A stretch of 64,000 nucleotides of DNA, from the NCBI GenBank assembly GCA_946807835.1, contig OX327699.1, positions 24,540,014 through 24,604,013 on the forward strand, read 5' to 3'. This DNA is from Ailanthus altissimus (lineage: Eukaryota; Streptophyta; Magnoliopsida; Sapindales; Simaroubaceae). Made by a program: the position numbers and the translations under genes. Shown piece after piece: positions 52,078 through 62,286 of the stretch. Under the pieces are notes generated by a model. The model was given only the letters and a program-made list of their open reading frames with translations, did not search any database and was not told the origin of the DNA. Numbering within the stretch: the first letter of the stretch is position 1; each line of letters opens with the position of its first letter.

Positions 52078-53566
52078 TGATAAAGGCAAATTTGTCATAT
52101 ATTTTTTCATGTTTTTATTATTGATATTTTATAATTTTATGAGAATAGATGGCTATTTATGTGCATTATTGTTATTTATAGGGACTTGAACGAAATTTAA
52201 AGAAAGAACGCAAAAGGAGCGAAAACAGGGACTAAAATGCAAAGTTTTCAAAGTATGTGTCCATAGCCCCAGCGCCACAAGGATTTTCGCCCCAGCGCTA
52301 CAATAGTGATCGAAATAAGAAAAACGACCTGCTTAAGTCGCGTATAGCGCCCCAGCGCCGAAGAGTCACCGCGCCAGCGACGATCCATCGCCCCAGCGCC
52401 AGAAAGTCACCGCGACAGCGGTGAAGCCGTTTTCATGCAGCGCCCCAGCGCCAAGATCCCACCGCTCCAGCGGTAATAGCTTTTTCACGCGTCGCCCCAG
52501 CGACAGATTCATAGCGCGCCAGCGGTAGTGGGATTCCTAGTCCGACGAGAATTGAGATTTTCAAGCTCATATCAATCCCTATATAAAACCACTCGTTCCC
52601 AACCTTCAAGAATCAATCCAAGACGACCCAAGAGCACCAAGAATATAGAGCACGAGTCTTGGAGAGCAATAGGAGCTTAATTGAAGCAACTTTTGAGAGA
52701 AGTACAAGACGTTCTTCGGCATCAAGAGTTCCTAGGCAGCGCAATTAAGAGCAATTCGACGTCTATATTGGTTTGCTAATAATTGTATCATGTTTTATTT
52801 TTATTTTTACTGCTGTTCTCTTGTAGCCATGAGCTAACTTGTTTTCTAGGGTTAATATTTGAACTCAATATGTGCTCTTAAATTGCCATATCTTTTTAAT
52901 ATTTAATAAACTTAGTCATTTATTATTTAAATTACTTGTGTTTAATGCTTCAATATATTTGGCCAATATATGGTGAATGAGTTGGTAATATTATTGATAA
53001 ACTCGGAAGAGGAATCATAATATTTAGACCTAGGTAATTTGATGCATGATTGTAGAGTAACATTCAATGTTGCATATGCAAGTTTCAATTTAGGATAGGA
53101 ATATACCTAATTGGCATGTATGATCAATAAGACCTAATCTTAATGAATCTTAATTTATTACAAGTACCATAGGAATATAGGTATTTGGTAAACTAAGATA
53201 TACTTGCATGACCTTGGAAGAGGCTTGTGAATACATTAGTGTCTTGATCAATAATAAAGACTAAGTGAGTTAAATATTAGAGGATTAATCATTAAAAAGC
53301 ATATTGAGGGATAATATTAATCCTAGGTTTTCTCTACGTTGCTATCTTTAAATCTCATTGCATTGTGTTTTTACTTTTATATTTTCTACATTCATTCTTA
53401 GATTTTTATTTTTCTGAATAATTATTAGGAAGATATAATTTTAGTAATTGGTTAATAAGAAGAAATTATCCTTGTGGGTTCGACATCCGACTTATTTAGT
53501 CTCTTTATTACTTGCATACGATAGTGTATACTTGCACTTAATTTGTGATATAGAAATATCGCATCA
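52078..53566 (+). mobile_element. Solo LTR C1 (TGATAAGGC family) inside gypsy pol
   Basis: 1489 bp starting TGATAAAGGC and ending ATCGCATCA, with CTTAC on both sides (52073-52077 and 53567-53571). The gypsy protein resumes exactly after it. Its ends and layout match the insert at 60922-62281: a GC-rich CAGCGCC cluster in the left third and a GTGGGTTCGACATCCGACTTA word near the right end. It has no coding sequence. Confidence 0.85.
52270..52530. repeat. CAGCGCC-type short-repeat cluster in solo LTR C1
   Basis: Many variants of GCCCCAGCGCC, CGCGCCAGCG and CCGCTCCAGCGG spaced 20-40 bases apart, several self-complementary. It is GC-rich against AT-rich surroundings. Confidence 0.75.
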
Positions 53567-56443
53567 CTTACCACCAGATAGAGAGATTGTTTTTGGTATT
53601 GATTTGGTTCCAGACATAACTCCTATCTCCAAAGCACCATACAGAATGGCCCCCTCAGAGTTAAAAGAATTGAAGACTCAGTTACAAGAATTGGTAGATA
53701 AGGGTTTCATCAGACCTAGTGTATCACCATGGGGAGCACCAGTATTGTTTGTTAAAAAGAAGGATGGAACTTTGAGGCTATGTATTGATTATCGGGAGCT
53801 TAATAAAGTCACTATACGCAACAAGTATCCACTCCCTCGCATTGATGATTTATTTGATCAGTTACAGGGTGCAAAGATTTTCTCAAAGATCGATCTACGA
53901 TCAGGATATCATCAGTTAAAGATCAGAGATACTGATGTGACTAAGACTGCTTTCAGAACTCGATATGGGCATTATGAGTTTTTAGTAATGCCATTTGGGT
54001 TAACTAATGCTCCAGCTGCATTCATGGACCTTATGAATAGGGTATTTCGTCCCTATCTTGATCGATTTGTTATAGTTTTTATTGATGATATTCTTGTGTA
54101 TTCACGGAGTACAGAGGAGCATGTAGAGCATTTGAAGATAGTGCTACAGATTTTGAGAAATAAACAGTTATATGCCAAGTTCAGCAAATGTCAGTTTTGG
54201 CTAGATAAAGTTGCATTTCTGGGCCATGTGATCTCAGCAGATGGAATTTATGTGGATCCTCAGAAAATTAAAGCTGTAGTAAATTGGGAACGACCAGCTA
54301 GTGTGACAGAAATTAGAAGTTTTCTCGGTCTAGCAGGTTATTATCGAAGATTTGTTAAAGACTTTTCTAAGATTGCTGCACCGCTTACAAAGTTGACCAG
54401 AAAAAATGTAAAGTATGTGTGGACTGATGAATGTGAAGATAGCTTCCAAGAGCTTAAAAAGAGATTGACTTCAACTCCTGTTCTCACTCTTCCATCTGGC
54501 ACTGAAGGATTTATAATTTACAGTGATGCTTCTAGACAAGGATTAGGTTGTGTATTGATGCAGCATGGTAAAGTGATAGCTTATGCTTCTAGGCAGCTTA
54601 AGAAGCATGAGTTGAATTATCCAACCCATGATTTAGAATTGGCAGCAGTAGTATTCGCCTTGAAGATTTGGAGACATTATCTATATGGTGTTACATGTCA
54701 AATTTTCACTGATCACAAAAGTTTGAAATATTTGTTCACACAGAAAGATTTGAATCTGAGACAACGGAGATGGTTAGAGTTAATAAAAGATTATGACTGT
54801 ACGATTGACTATCATCCAGGTAAGGCGAATGTGGTAGCAGATGCACTCAGCAGGAAGTCTTCTAGCTCTATTGCTTATTTGAGAGTGACTTATCTTCCAT
54901 TATTAGTTGAATTAAGATCTATGGGGGTTGAATTGTCTGTAGCTAAGTTTGGAGTCCTTCTAGCACATTTTCAAGTTAGGCCTATGTTGATTGATTAGAT
55001 TCGAGATGTGCAAGATCAGGATCCTAATTTAGTTAAACTTAAGCAAGAAGTAAAGAATGGAATGCGAACTGATTTAACGTTGAAAGCTGATGGGACATTA
55101 GTTATGGGTAACAGGCTTTGTGTTTCGAATAACTCAGAGTTAAAGAAATAGATTTTAGAAGAAGCTCACAGCTCAGCTTATGCTATGCATCCTGGCAGCA
55201 CTAAAATGTATCGTACTTTGAGAGAACATTACTGGTGGCAAGGTATGAAAAGAGAGATTGCAGAGTTTGTCTCTCACTGCTTGATTTGTCAGCAGGTTAA
55301 GGCAGAACATCAGAGGCCAGCAGGATTATCTCAACCACTTCCAGTTCCTGAATGGAAGTGGGAACATATCACCATGGACTTTGTTGTTGGGCTTCCTCGT
55401 ACACGAAGGGGTCATGATAGTATTTGGGTGATTGTTGATCGACTCACAAAGTCTGCTCATTTCTTGCCTTATAAGATTTCATACTCATTAGATAGGCTGG
55501 CTCATTTGTATGTGAGTGAGATTGTACGGTTACATGGGGCTCCAGTGTCCATCGTATCAGATAGAGACCCTCGATTCACTTCTAGATTCTGGCATAGCTT
55601 ATAGAAGGCCTTAGGCACTAAGCTAAACTTTAGTACAGCTTTTCATCCTCAGACAGATGGGCAGTCGGAGAGAACTATACAGATTTTAGAGGATATGCTC
55701 AGAGCTTGTATGTTGCAGCTTAAGGGTAATTGGGATGATTATTTACCATTGATGGAGTTTGCATATAATAATAGTTATCAGTCTAGCATTCAGATGGCAC
55801 CGTATGAGGCTTTATACGGAAGAAAATGCAGAACTCCGATTTGTTGGGATGAAGTTGGAGAAAGAAAATTGTTGGGTCCAGAGATTATTCAAGCCACTAG
55901 TGAGAAAGTCAGTATTATTAGAGACAGACTCAAGGCAGCTCAAGACAGACAGAAGAGTTATGCAGATAAACGCCGTAGACAGCTTGAGTTTGTAGTAGGA
56001 GACAGAGTCTTTTTACAAATCTCAACATGGAAGGGTGTGCTTCGTTTTGGGAAACAGGGAAAACTAAGTCCTAGATATATTGGGCCATATGAGATTCTAG
56101 AAAGGGTTGGTGTGGTTGCGTACCGCTTAGCATTACCACCTGAGTTGTCACGCATTCATGATGTGTTTCATGTTTCTATGTTGCGGAAGTATATACCTGA
56201 CCCTTCTCACATTCTAGATACTCAGCCAGTTCAATTGAGAACAGACTTGACTTATGATGAGGAACCTGTTCAGATAATGGATTATCGCCAACAAGTACTA
56301 CGTAATAAGACTATACCGCTAATTAAAGTCTTATGGAGGAATCATGCAATGGAAGAGGCTACATGGGAACGAGAGGATCAGATGAGAGTTCAGTATCCTC
56401 ATTTGTTTCAGAGAGGTATACGAATTTCGAGGACGAAATTTTT
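53567..56443 (+). pseudogene. Gypsy RT-RNase H-integrase-chromodomain region, three in-frame stops
   Basis: The frame resumes after the nested LTR. Reverse transcriptase shows [26 protein letters not shown] and the catalytic [10 protein letters not shown] near 54073-54102. RNase H has [13 protein letters not shown] and [10 protein letters not shown]. After a TAG at 54996-54998 and another near 55149, the integrase zinc finger (H-H-C-C) and core ([19 protein letters not shown]) follow, with a third TAG at 55602-55604. The rest (GQSERTIQ, MAPYEALYGRKCRTP) ends in a chromodomain-like tail (IPLIKVLWRNHAMEEATWE). The element cannot make its own polymerase unless the stops are read through. Confidence 0.88.
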
Positions 56444-56459
56444 ATAAGGGGGGAGGAAT

Positions 56460-57959
56460 TGTAACACACGTGTAGTAAATATATAAATCTTAGTGGCAGA
56501 AAAAAAAAAAAAAGAGAGAGAGAAGAAATGAAGCGGTGGCCGTTTTTATATATATATATATTTTGTTTTACTTTCTTCGTTTAAGAAGAAAGAATTGAAA
56601 CAGAAGAAAAAAAAAACGAAACAGAGAAAAAAGAAGAGAAAGCCGAGAGAAGAAAAGAAAAGAAAGAAAAGAAAGAAAAAAAGAAAGGAAAAAGAAAAAG
56701 AAAGGGAAAGGAAGAACGGGAAGGAAAAAGAGAAAGAAAAAGAAAAAGAAAAAGAAGGAAAAGCAAAGAAAAAGAAAGAAAATAGGAAATTTTAGGAAAT
56801 TAGTTGGGTAGTCAGAATTATACCCAGTGGTTTAGTGGGTAATAGTTTTACGATATTAGAATATTTAGATTTTAATATTTATAATACATATCGATACTAA
56901 TGATGTATTTTTACACCCTATGATATAGGAGGTGTGCAGATAGCGGGTAGATCTCAGAATCCAGACCCAGCTCAGGATTAGCGCACTTTTGTGAGTGGAT
57001 AATTATATATATATTTTATATGTTTTTAATACAGCTAATTATGATTTAATTACGCGTTATCAGATTTAGTTATGATTTATTTTAGACAAAAAAATATTTA
57101 TACTATTTAGTATATTCAAAAATGTTTTAGAATTTATTATAGTACAGTTTATAATTATGTTCAGTACAGAAATAATTATTTCAGAATAATTATGGTCATG
57201 ATATTATATTGTAGTAGTTTTTGAACCACCATATGCGTACCCTTCCCTTTAATGTAGTTGCTCTGCGCATGCGTTAGACCAGTTTAGTTTGCTCTGCTCG
57301 AGCGATGTAACATTCCGCCGGGTTAGACCAGCTTAGATCCCCCGCTCTGCCTGTGCGTGAGTTACTCCGCCAAGTTAGACCAGATTTTCCCCGGGTACAA
57401 GTTTGGTGTGGTTTTCAGTATATATATGTAGTACATGTTTCCAGAGTTATGTTACATATATTCAGCTTGATAATAGATTTTATGATAGTTTGCGCTTTTA
57501 GATTCCAGTACTATGTCATGATTTTAATTTCAGCACAGATTTTATGACAGTTCATATTTTCAGTACAAGTTTATTGATTACTCAGTATACAGTTTTATGA
57601 TTATTTTATCATACAGATTTATACGTGTACAATACATATAAAGTATATAATATTTTCAGATTATGTCCACTCACTGAGCCACAAGCTCACCCTTTTTCCT
57701 ATTTTCTCTATTTTTCCCAGGTTGTCACAGAAATTTGTGCAATGTGATACAGTCATCACATTTTGAGGTTGGGCCAACGTGCATAGCTGCATAAGTGTTT
57801 TAGTCTATGTATTTGTATATGTTTTTGTATATTGGATGTACACTTTTGTTGAGGCATGTAGCCTCATTGTATCATATGTATGAGTAAAGAGTATGTTAGT
57901 CACATGTCATCGCAGGATCTGTCTCGATTCTCGAGGAGAGGTCGGGTCGGGTCCTGTCA
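56460..57959 (+). repeat. Gypsy 3' LTR
   Basis: 1500 bp, nearly identical to the 5' LTR. The length difference lies mainly in the (AT)n, poly-A and purine tracts. Confidence 0.92.
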
Positions 57960-57964
57960 TTTAA

Positions 57965-58440
57965 ATTGATTCTTTTAAGTGAATTTTCGACTTTCACAGA
58001 CATAAACTTTTATTCTAAATAGGTTTATAGTTTCATAGGCATTTGTAAATACTATATAAATCGTTGTAATCTCTTATGATTCATTAAGCATAAAGAGATA
58101 CTTTAAGATAAAATAAAGAGTTAGGTAAACATTAAGTATTTAGATATATTAAGGTGAAACCATAATAAATGTCTTTGTTCTTATGTGAATAAGAGGAACA
58201 CTAAATAGATCTTTTAAGAGTATCTTATTGTTGTATTTATTGATAATCTCTTAAAAAATATCGTGGTGATTTGTAATTCTTTTGTAAACTTTAATAAAGA
58301 AATTAAGATCCCTTGATCAACTGTGAGTGTAAATATAATGTTGAACATGTAATTAATTGTGTGTGTTCTTATAATATTGTTCTTATTTTTTTCTCTTCTT
58401 ATTTACTTGTGTTTGATTCTACAGTGAAAATATATTAATG
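57965..58440 (+). mobile_element. Probable old Copia-type LTR fragment at the gypsy insertion site
   Basis: Words such as TTTGTAATTCTTTTGTAAACTTTAATAAAGAAATTAAGATC, a TCTTATAATATTGTTCTTATT stretch and a TTTGATTCTACAG end resemble the 3' half of common plant Copia LTRs. Sequence left of the gypsy element (about 48120-48490) may be the other half. No primer-binding site follows. Assigned from memory of similar repeats. Confidence 0.4.
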
Positions 58441-58694
58441 TAAAGACTAATGGTTAAGAGAGGAGTTGTGGTAAAACTAATATCCTTCAACATTTTATAT
58501 GTTAAAAAAAAGGAAAATTATGATTTGAAAAATATATTGTCACTCTTTTATTCAGTTGTAAATAAAAGAATCATTCACTTTAACTGCGAACTATCTAACT
58601 GTCCATTTTGATATTAAAAAATAATCGATTTGGAAATGTTGGATAGCAAATTATGAATATTTTACTGTTAGATGGGTATTCTATTTTTATCTTC

Positions 58695-58974
58695 AATTGA
58701 GAATAAATGAATCATCCACTCTAATTGTCAATAAATGAATCATCTATTTCAAAATCATGAACAAAGGGATTATCTATGTCAATTGTGAATAAAGGAATCG
58801 TCCATTTCAATTATGAATAAAGGAATCATCCACCTCAAAGTGAATAGAGGAATCGTCAATTTCAATTGTGAATAAATGAATCGCCAATTTCAATTCTGAA
58901 TAAAAGAATCGTTCATTTCAGTTGTGATTAAAGGAATCATTCATTTTAACTGTGAACAAACGAATCATCTATTT

Positions 58975-58975
<1 letters not shown>
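58695..58975. repeat. 28-bp minisatellite, ~10 copies
   Basis: About ten units of consensus AATTGTGAATAAAGGAATC-TC-ATTTC in direct tandem, each with 2-6 differences; one or two units are 27 or 30 bp. It ends in an (AT)n run (58976-59007). The flanks carry further dispersed words (ATTAGATGGGTAT, CGAGTTGTTC) at about 58660, 59045, 59185 and 59230. Confidence 0.85.
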
Positions 58976-59007
<32 letters not shown>

Positions 59008-59009
<2 letters not shown>

Positions 59010-59700
59010 GATTTAAAAAATGTTGTAAAAATAACGAGTTGTTCGTGTTTAACTATTAGATGGGTATCCTCTATATTTATTTTTGGGTTTCAAATAAAAA
59101 TAAAAGGATAGTTCATTTCAATATTTAAAAAACAATATTCGATTTGAAAATATTGCGAAAATAATGAGTTGTTCATATTAAACTATTAGATGGTCGAGAA
59201 TTTGAGTGAACAACGAGTTGTTCACGTTAGACTGTTAGATGGGCACGTAAATAATTATTATATACTACACTTTATATAAATATTTAATTAATTTATGTAG
59301 AGGCGAAAATGGTTATGTTTTAAGGATATAAATAGTAGGAAAAAGTGAAAAAAAAACGTTTCAAAGGAACAAATTTAGTATTTATAAAAAAAATAAAGAT
59401 TAAATTAATACATATCAATTAAATCAAAGATGAAACTGATATTTTCTCACAAGAAAAGGTATAGTGTTTTGTATATAACCAAGAATTTGTTTGGCTTGTA
59501 GGACCAAAAAAAAAAATCCAATCGGATTTAAGAGAGAGCATTTAGCACAAATGGGCTAATTGATTAAAGCTAAAAAGAAAATAAGATTCCTGAATTACAA
59601 CTTCTCTCTTTTTTTTAATTAATTATACGTTAATTCCATCACTGTAAAACTTAAGAATAACAGGAGAAAGAACCAGCACTCACGTACTTGTAAAACTGAA
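59008..59700. other. AT-rich spacer before the copia element
   Basis: Contains repeats of the words GAGTTGTTC and TTAGATGGG related to the flank of the minisatellite, then plain AT-rich sequence. No gene seen. Confidence 0.4.
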
Positions 59701-59732
59701 ACATTTGAATATTACTAGTTGATTAAGTAATT

Positions 59733-60197
59733 GTTAAAATTACAACATCAAATTAAATTAAATTAATTACAACATCAAACTTAAGATTAAGCCTAAATAT
59801 TTACAAGCCCAATTCTTGAAGTTTCTAGGTAAGATATTTTAAGTTAATAATTAAGGAGATAAGTATTATAAACTTGTATGGTTAATAAATTTTTACATTA
59901 TTTTATTCGTGTGATTTTGGTTTGTTGAAACTAAGTATAAATACCCCCCTCCCTCATTTAGTTTTGCAAGCAAGCAAGTTAAGAATAAAGAGTTGATCAA
60001 GTATTTGATCAATTGTTGAGAGTTTAGAGTGTTAGAGAGTTGAGCAAATAATAAGCTCAACAAAGAGTGTGTGAGAGTTGAATTGTAAGTGTTGTGTTGT
60101 AAGTGAGAAAGAGTGAGAGTTTCTAAATTTTGTGTTGTAAGTTTTGTGTTTGTTGTATTAATAAAAGTGTTCCATTTGTGCTATATTATTCTCTACA
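59733..60197 (+). repeat. Copia 5' LTR (left edge uncertain)
   Basis: The right end is clear: TTCTCTACA at 60197, two bases before the primer site. TATAAATA at 59936-59943 is a good LTR promoter TATA box, followed by a GAGTGTTAGAGAG-rich leader. The left end is only a guess (a TGTTAAAA word near 59733), because the matching 3' LTR lies beyond the window. Confidence 0.5.
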
Positions 60198-60199
60198 AT

Positions 60200-60211
60200 T
60201 GGTATCAGAGC
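60200..60211 (+). other. Copia primer-binding site
   Basis: TGGTATCAGAGC, initiator-Met tRNA type, just after the LTR. Confidence 0.85.
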
Positions 60212-60406
60212 GGGACTGTCTGGGACTGCTCAAGTTGTAGGATTTCTAAGAATTCTGAGTATGCTCTGTGGTTGCAGCTTTGACTGATCTTCTACATCAG
60301 AAAGGATTTTTAGAAATTGTGAGTGAGTGAGCTTCTGTGTTTCGTGAGTAGTCTGTGACTCTGCAAGTTTGTTAACAAAACTTGTTTCTAAGGTACTGCC
60401 AACACG

Positions 60407-60921
60407 ATGGGTGACCTTCAAGTCGTTGGAGGAATCAAGAAGCTCAACAACCAAAATTACAATACATGGGCGACGTTGATGGAGTCTTACCTTCAAGGCC
60501 AAGATCTTTGGGAGGTCGTTGGCGGGAATGAAGTGAAACAGCCAACAGACGAAGCCACTTTAAAGAAGTGGAAGGTAAAAACTGGTAAGGCTATATTCGC
60601 CATTAAGACCACAGTTGAAGAAGAACTGTTAGAGCACATAAAGAAGGCTAAGACGCTAAATGAAGCATGGGACACTTTTGCATCACTCTTCTCAAAGAAA
60701 AACAACATGCGACTACAGCTTCTAGAGAATGAACTGTTGTCAATTGCACAACGCAACATGACGATCAACCAATACTTCACAAAGGTAAAGTCCTTGTGCC
60801 GTGAAATATCTGAGTTAGATCCTGCCGCTGCCATTGCTGACACTAGGATGAAAAGAATTATCATCCATGGTTTGAGGCCCGAGTATAGAAGTTTTGTTAC
60901 TGCTGTACAAGGCTGGCCAAC
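60407..60921 (+). pseudogene. Copia gag, first part, cut by a nested solo LTR
   Basis: Starts MGDLQVVGGIKKLNNQNYNT and has the usual copia gag features: TWATLMESYLQGQDLWEVV, ALWD-like AWDTFASLF, LENELLSIAQ, and INQYFTKVKSLCREI with ILHGL-like IIHGLRPEY. It reads intact to 60921. There a solo LTR breaks it and a stop follows within four codons. The protein resumes in the same frame at 62287. Confidence 0.88.
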
Positions 60922-62281
60922 TGATAAGGCGTAATTGTATAAACTATTTTATCTTCCTAACTTGATATTTGTTCAATTTATCTCAATAATTGGGCCATTT
61001 ATGCGTATTAATATTGTTTTATAGGTTGAAGCATTATCGGAGCAAAAATACCGGAAAACGGACGCAAATCGGAGCATTAGAGATAAAAATACGAATGGAG
61101 GCACTGTTTGCTACAGTACCACTGTAGCTACAGTGCAGCGCCGCAGTGCTGGATTTCAGCGCCGCGGCGCCGATTGCAGAAACTGAGCGCCGCAGCGCCA
61201 AATCGCAGCGCTGCGGCGCCGGGACCTGGGCAACAAGTTTTGACAGGTTCCTGAAAATCAGGAAACCCAAAAGCAACTCAAAATGCGCCCTAATTCCGTG
61301 CTCTTACCTATTTAATTGCTCAAAACTTACATTTTGAGGGAGGACTCCAGCTGGGACAGCAGCTGGAAACACAAAGAAACACCTAACTTCTAAGTTTGAA
61401 GAAATCAAAGAGGAGGGAAGCAAGCTTCAACAACAAAGGCATTTGACAGGGATGTCTTCTTTGCTTTGATTCTTTACTTGTTGTAAGATGTTTAGTTTAC
61501 ATGTATTGATGGAATTAGCTTCAAGATTGTGTAGTTTAATGATGAGCTAATTTCGTTCATCTAGGATTACATCCTTGAACTCATTATGTGATTGATTTTA
61601 GTTCTCTCTTTTATGGTATTAATTCAGCTTTTGATATATTCATTGTGCTTGTGCTTAATGCTATTTGATTACTTGGCCAGTGGTTAAATTGATCTAGAAA
61701 TGCTTAAATAAACTTGACAAAGGCATTTAGGTATTTAGTCTTAAGCATATTGATGCATGATCATAGTGTAGTACACTTGAGTTTCATATGAGATAGACAT
61801 ATACTCATAAGGCATGTATGGCTCATAAAACTTGTGCTTAATGAATTTTGTTCAATTTATTTATCATAGACATATAGATATTTGATTGGATGGAATAGAT
61901 TCACTTGACCTGCAAAAGAGGCTTGTGATGTGTTGAGTGTTTTGGTCAATATATCAAGTTGAGAACTAATAAACATCAAAGAGATTCTGCTGAATTTATT
62001 TGCATAATGGGGGATAGTTTGTAATCCTAGGATTTCTCATATTGAATATAATTTGTTGGTAATTTAGTTTATCACTTAGCATAATTAAGTTGTTCTTTTA
62101 CTTGAGTAGTTTAATCATCATACATTAAATCATTTTCTGGATAATAGTAGAAAGACACCATTTCGGTACTTAAACTAGAAAAGATAAATCATTCTCTGTG
62201 GGATCGACACTCTACTTATCATATATTACTTGTTGCGACACGTGCACTTGCGCTAATTTGTGTTATAGAAAACACACAACA
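60922..62281 (+). mobile_element. Solo LTR C2 (TGATAAGGC family) inside copia gag
   Basis: 1360 bp beginning TGATAAGGCG and ending ACACACAACA, flanked by CCAAC on both sides (60917-60921 and 62282-62286). It is related to solo LTR C1 in both ends and layout: a GC-rich GCAGCGCCGC cluster at 61130-61225 and GTGGGATCGACACTCTACTTA near 62199. It is in the same orientation as its host. The end motif recalls Ty3/gypsy Athila-type LTRs, but no coding part is present. Confidence 0.85.
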
Positions 62282-62286
62282 CCAAC

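Larger units (their letters stand above)
48495..57959 (+). mobile_element. Ty3/gypsy chromovirus-type (Tekay/Del-like) retrotransposon, complete but disabled
   Basis: A 9465-bp element with LTRs at 48495-50006 and 56460-57959, and a perfect 5-bp target duplication TTTAA (48490-48494 and 57960-57964). A primer-binding site (TGGTATCAGAGCA) starts at 50010. A polypurine tract (AAGGGGGGAGGAA) ends just before the right LTR. The coding order is gag, protease, reverse transcriptase, RNase H, integrase and chromodomain-like tail, the Ty3/gypsy order. It is broken by a 1489-bp solo LTR (52078-53566) and by three TAG stops downstream. By eye the two LTRs differ at only about 13-16 bases in 1.5 kb plus short indels, so the insertion is fairly recent. 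Confidence 0.93.

Noticed and set aside
58695..58975. CRISPR-like array (28-bp periodic repeat)
   Set aside because: Units are directly adjacent with no unique spacers, vary in sequence, and lie in a plant nuclear genome. It is a minisatellite.
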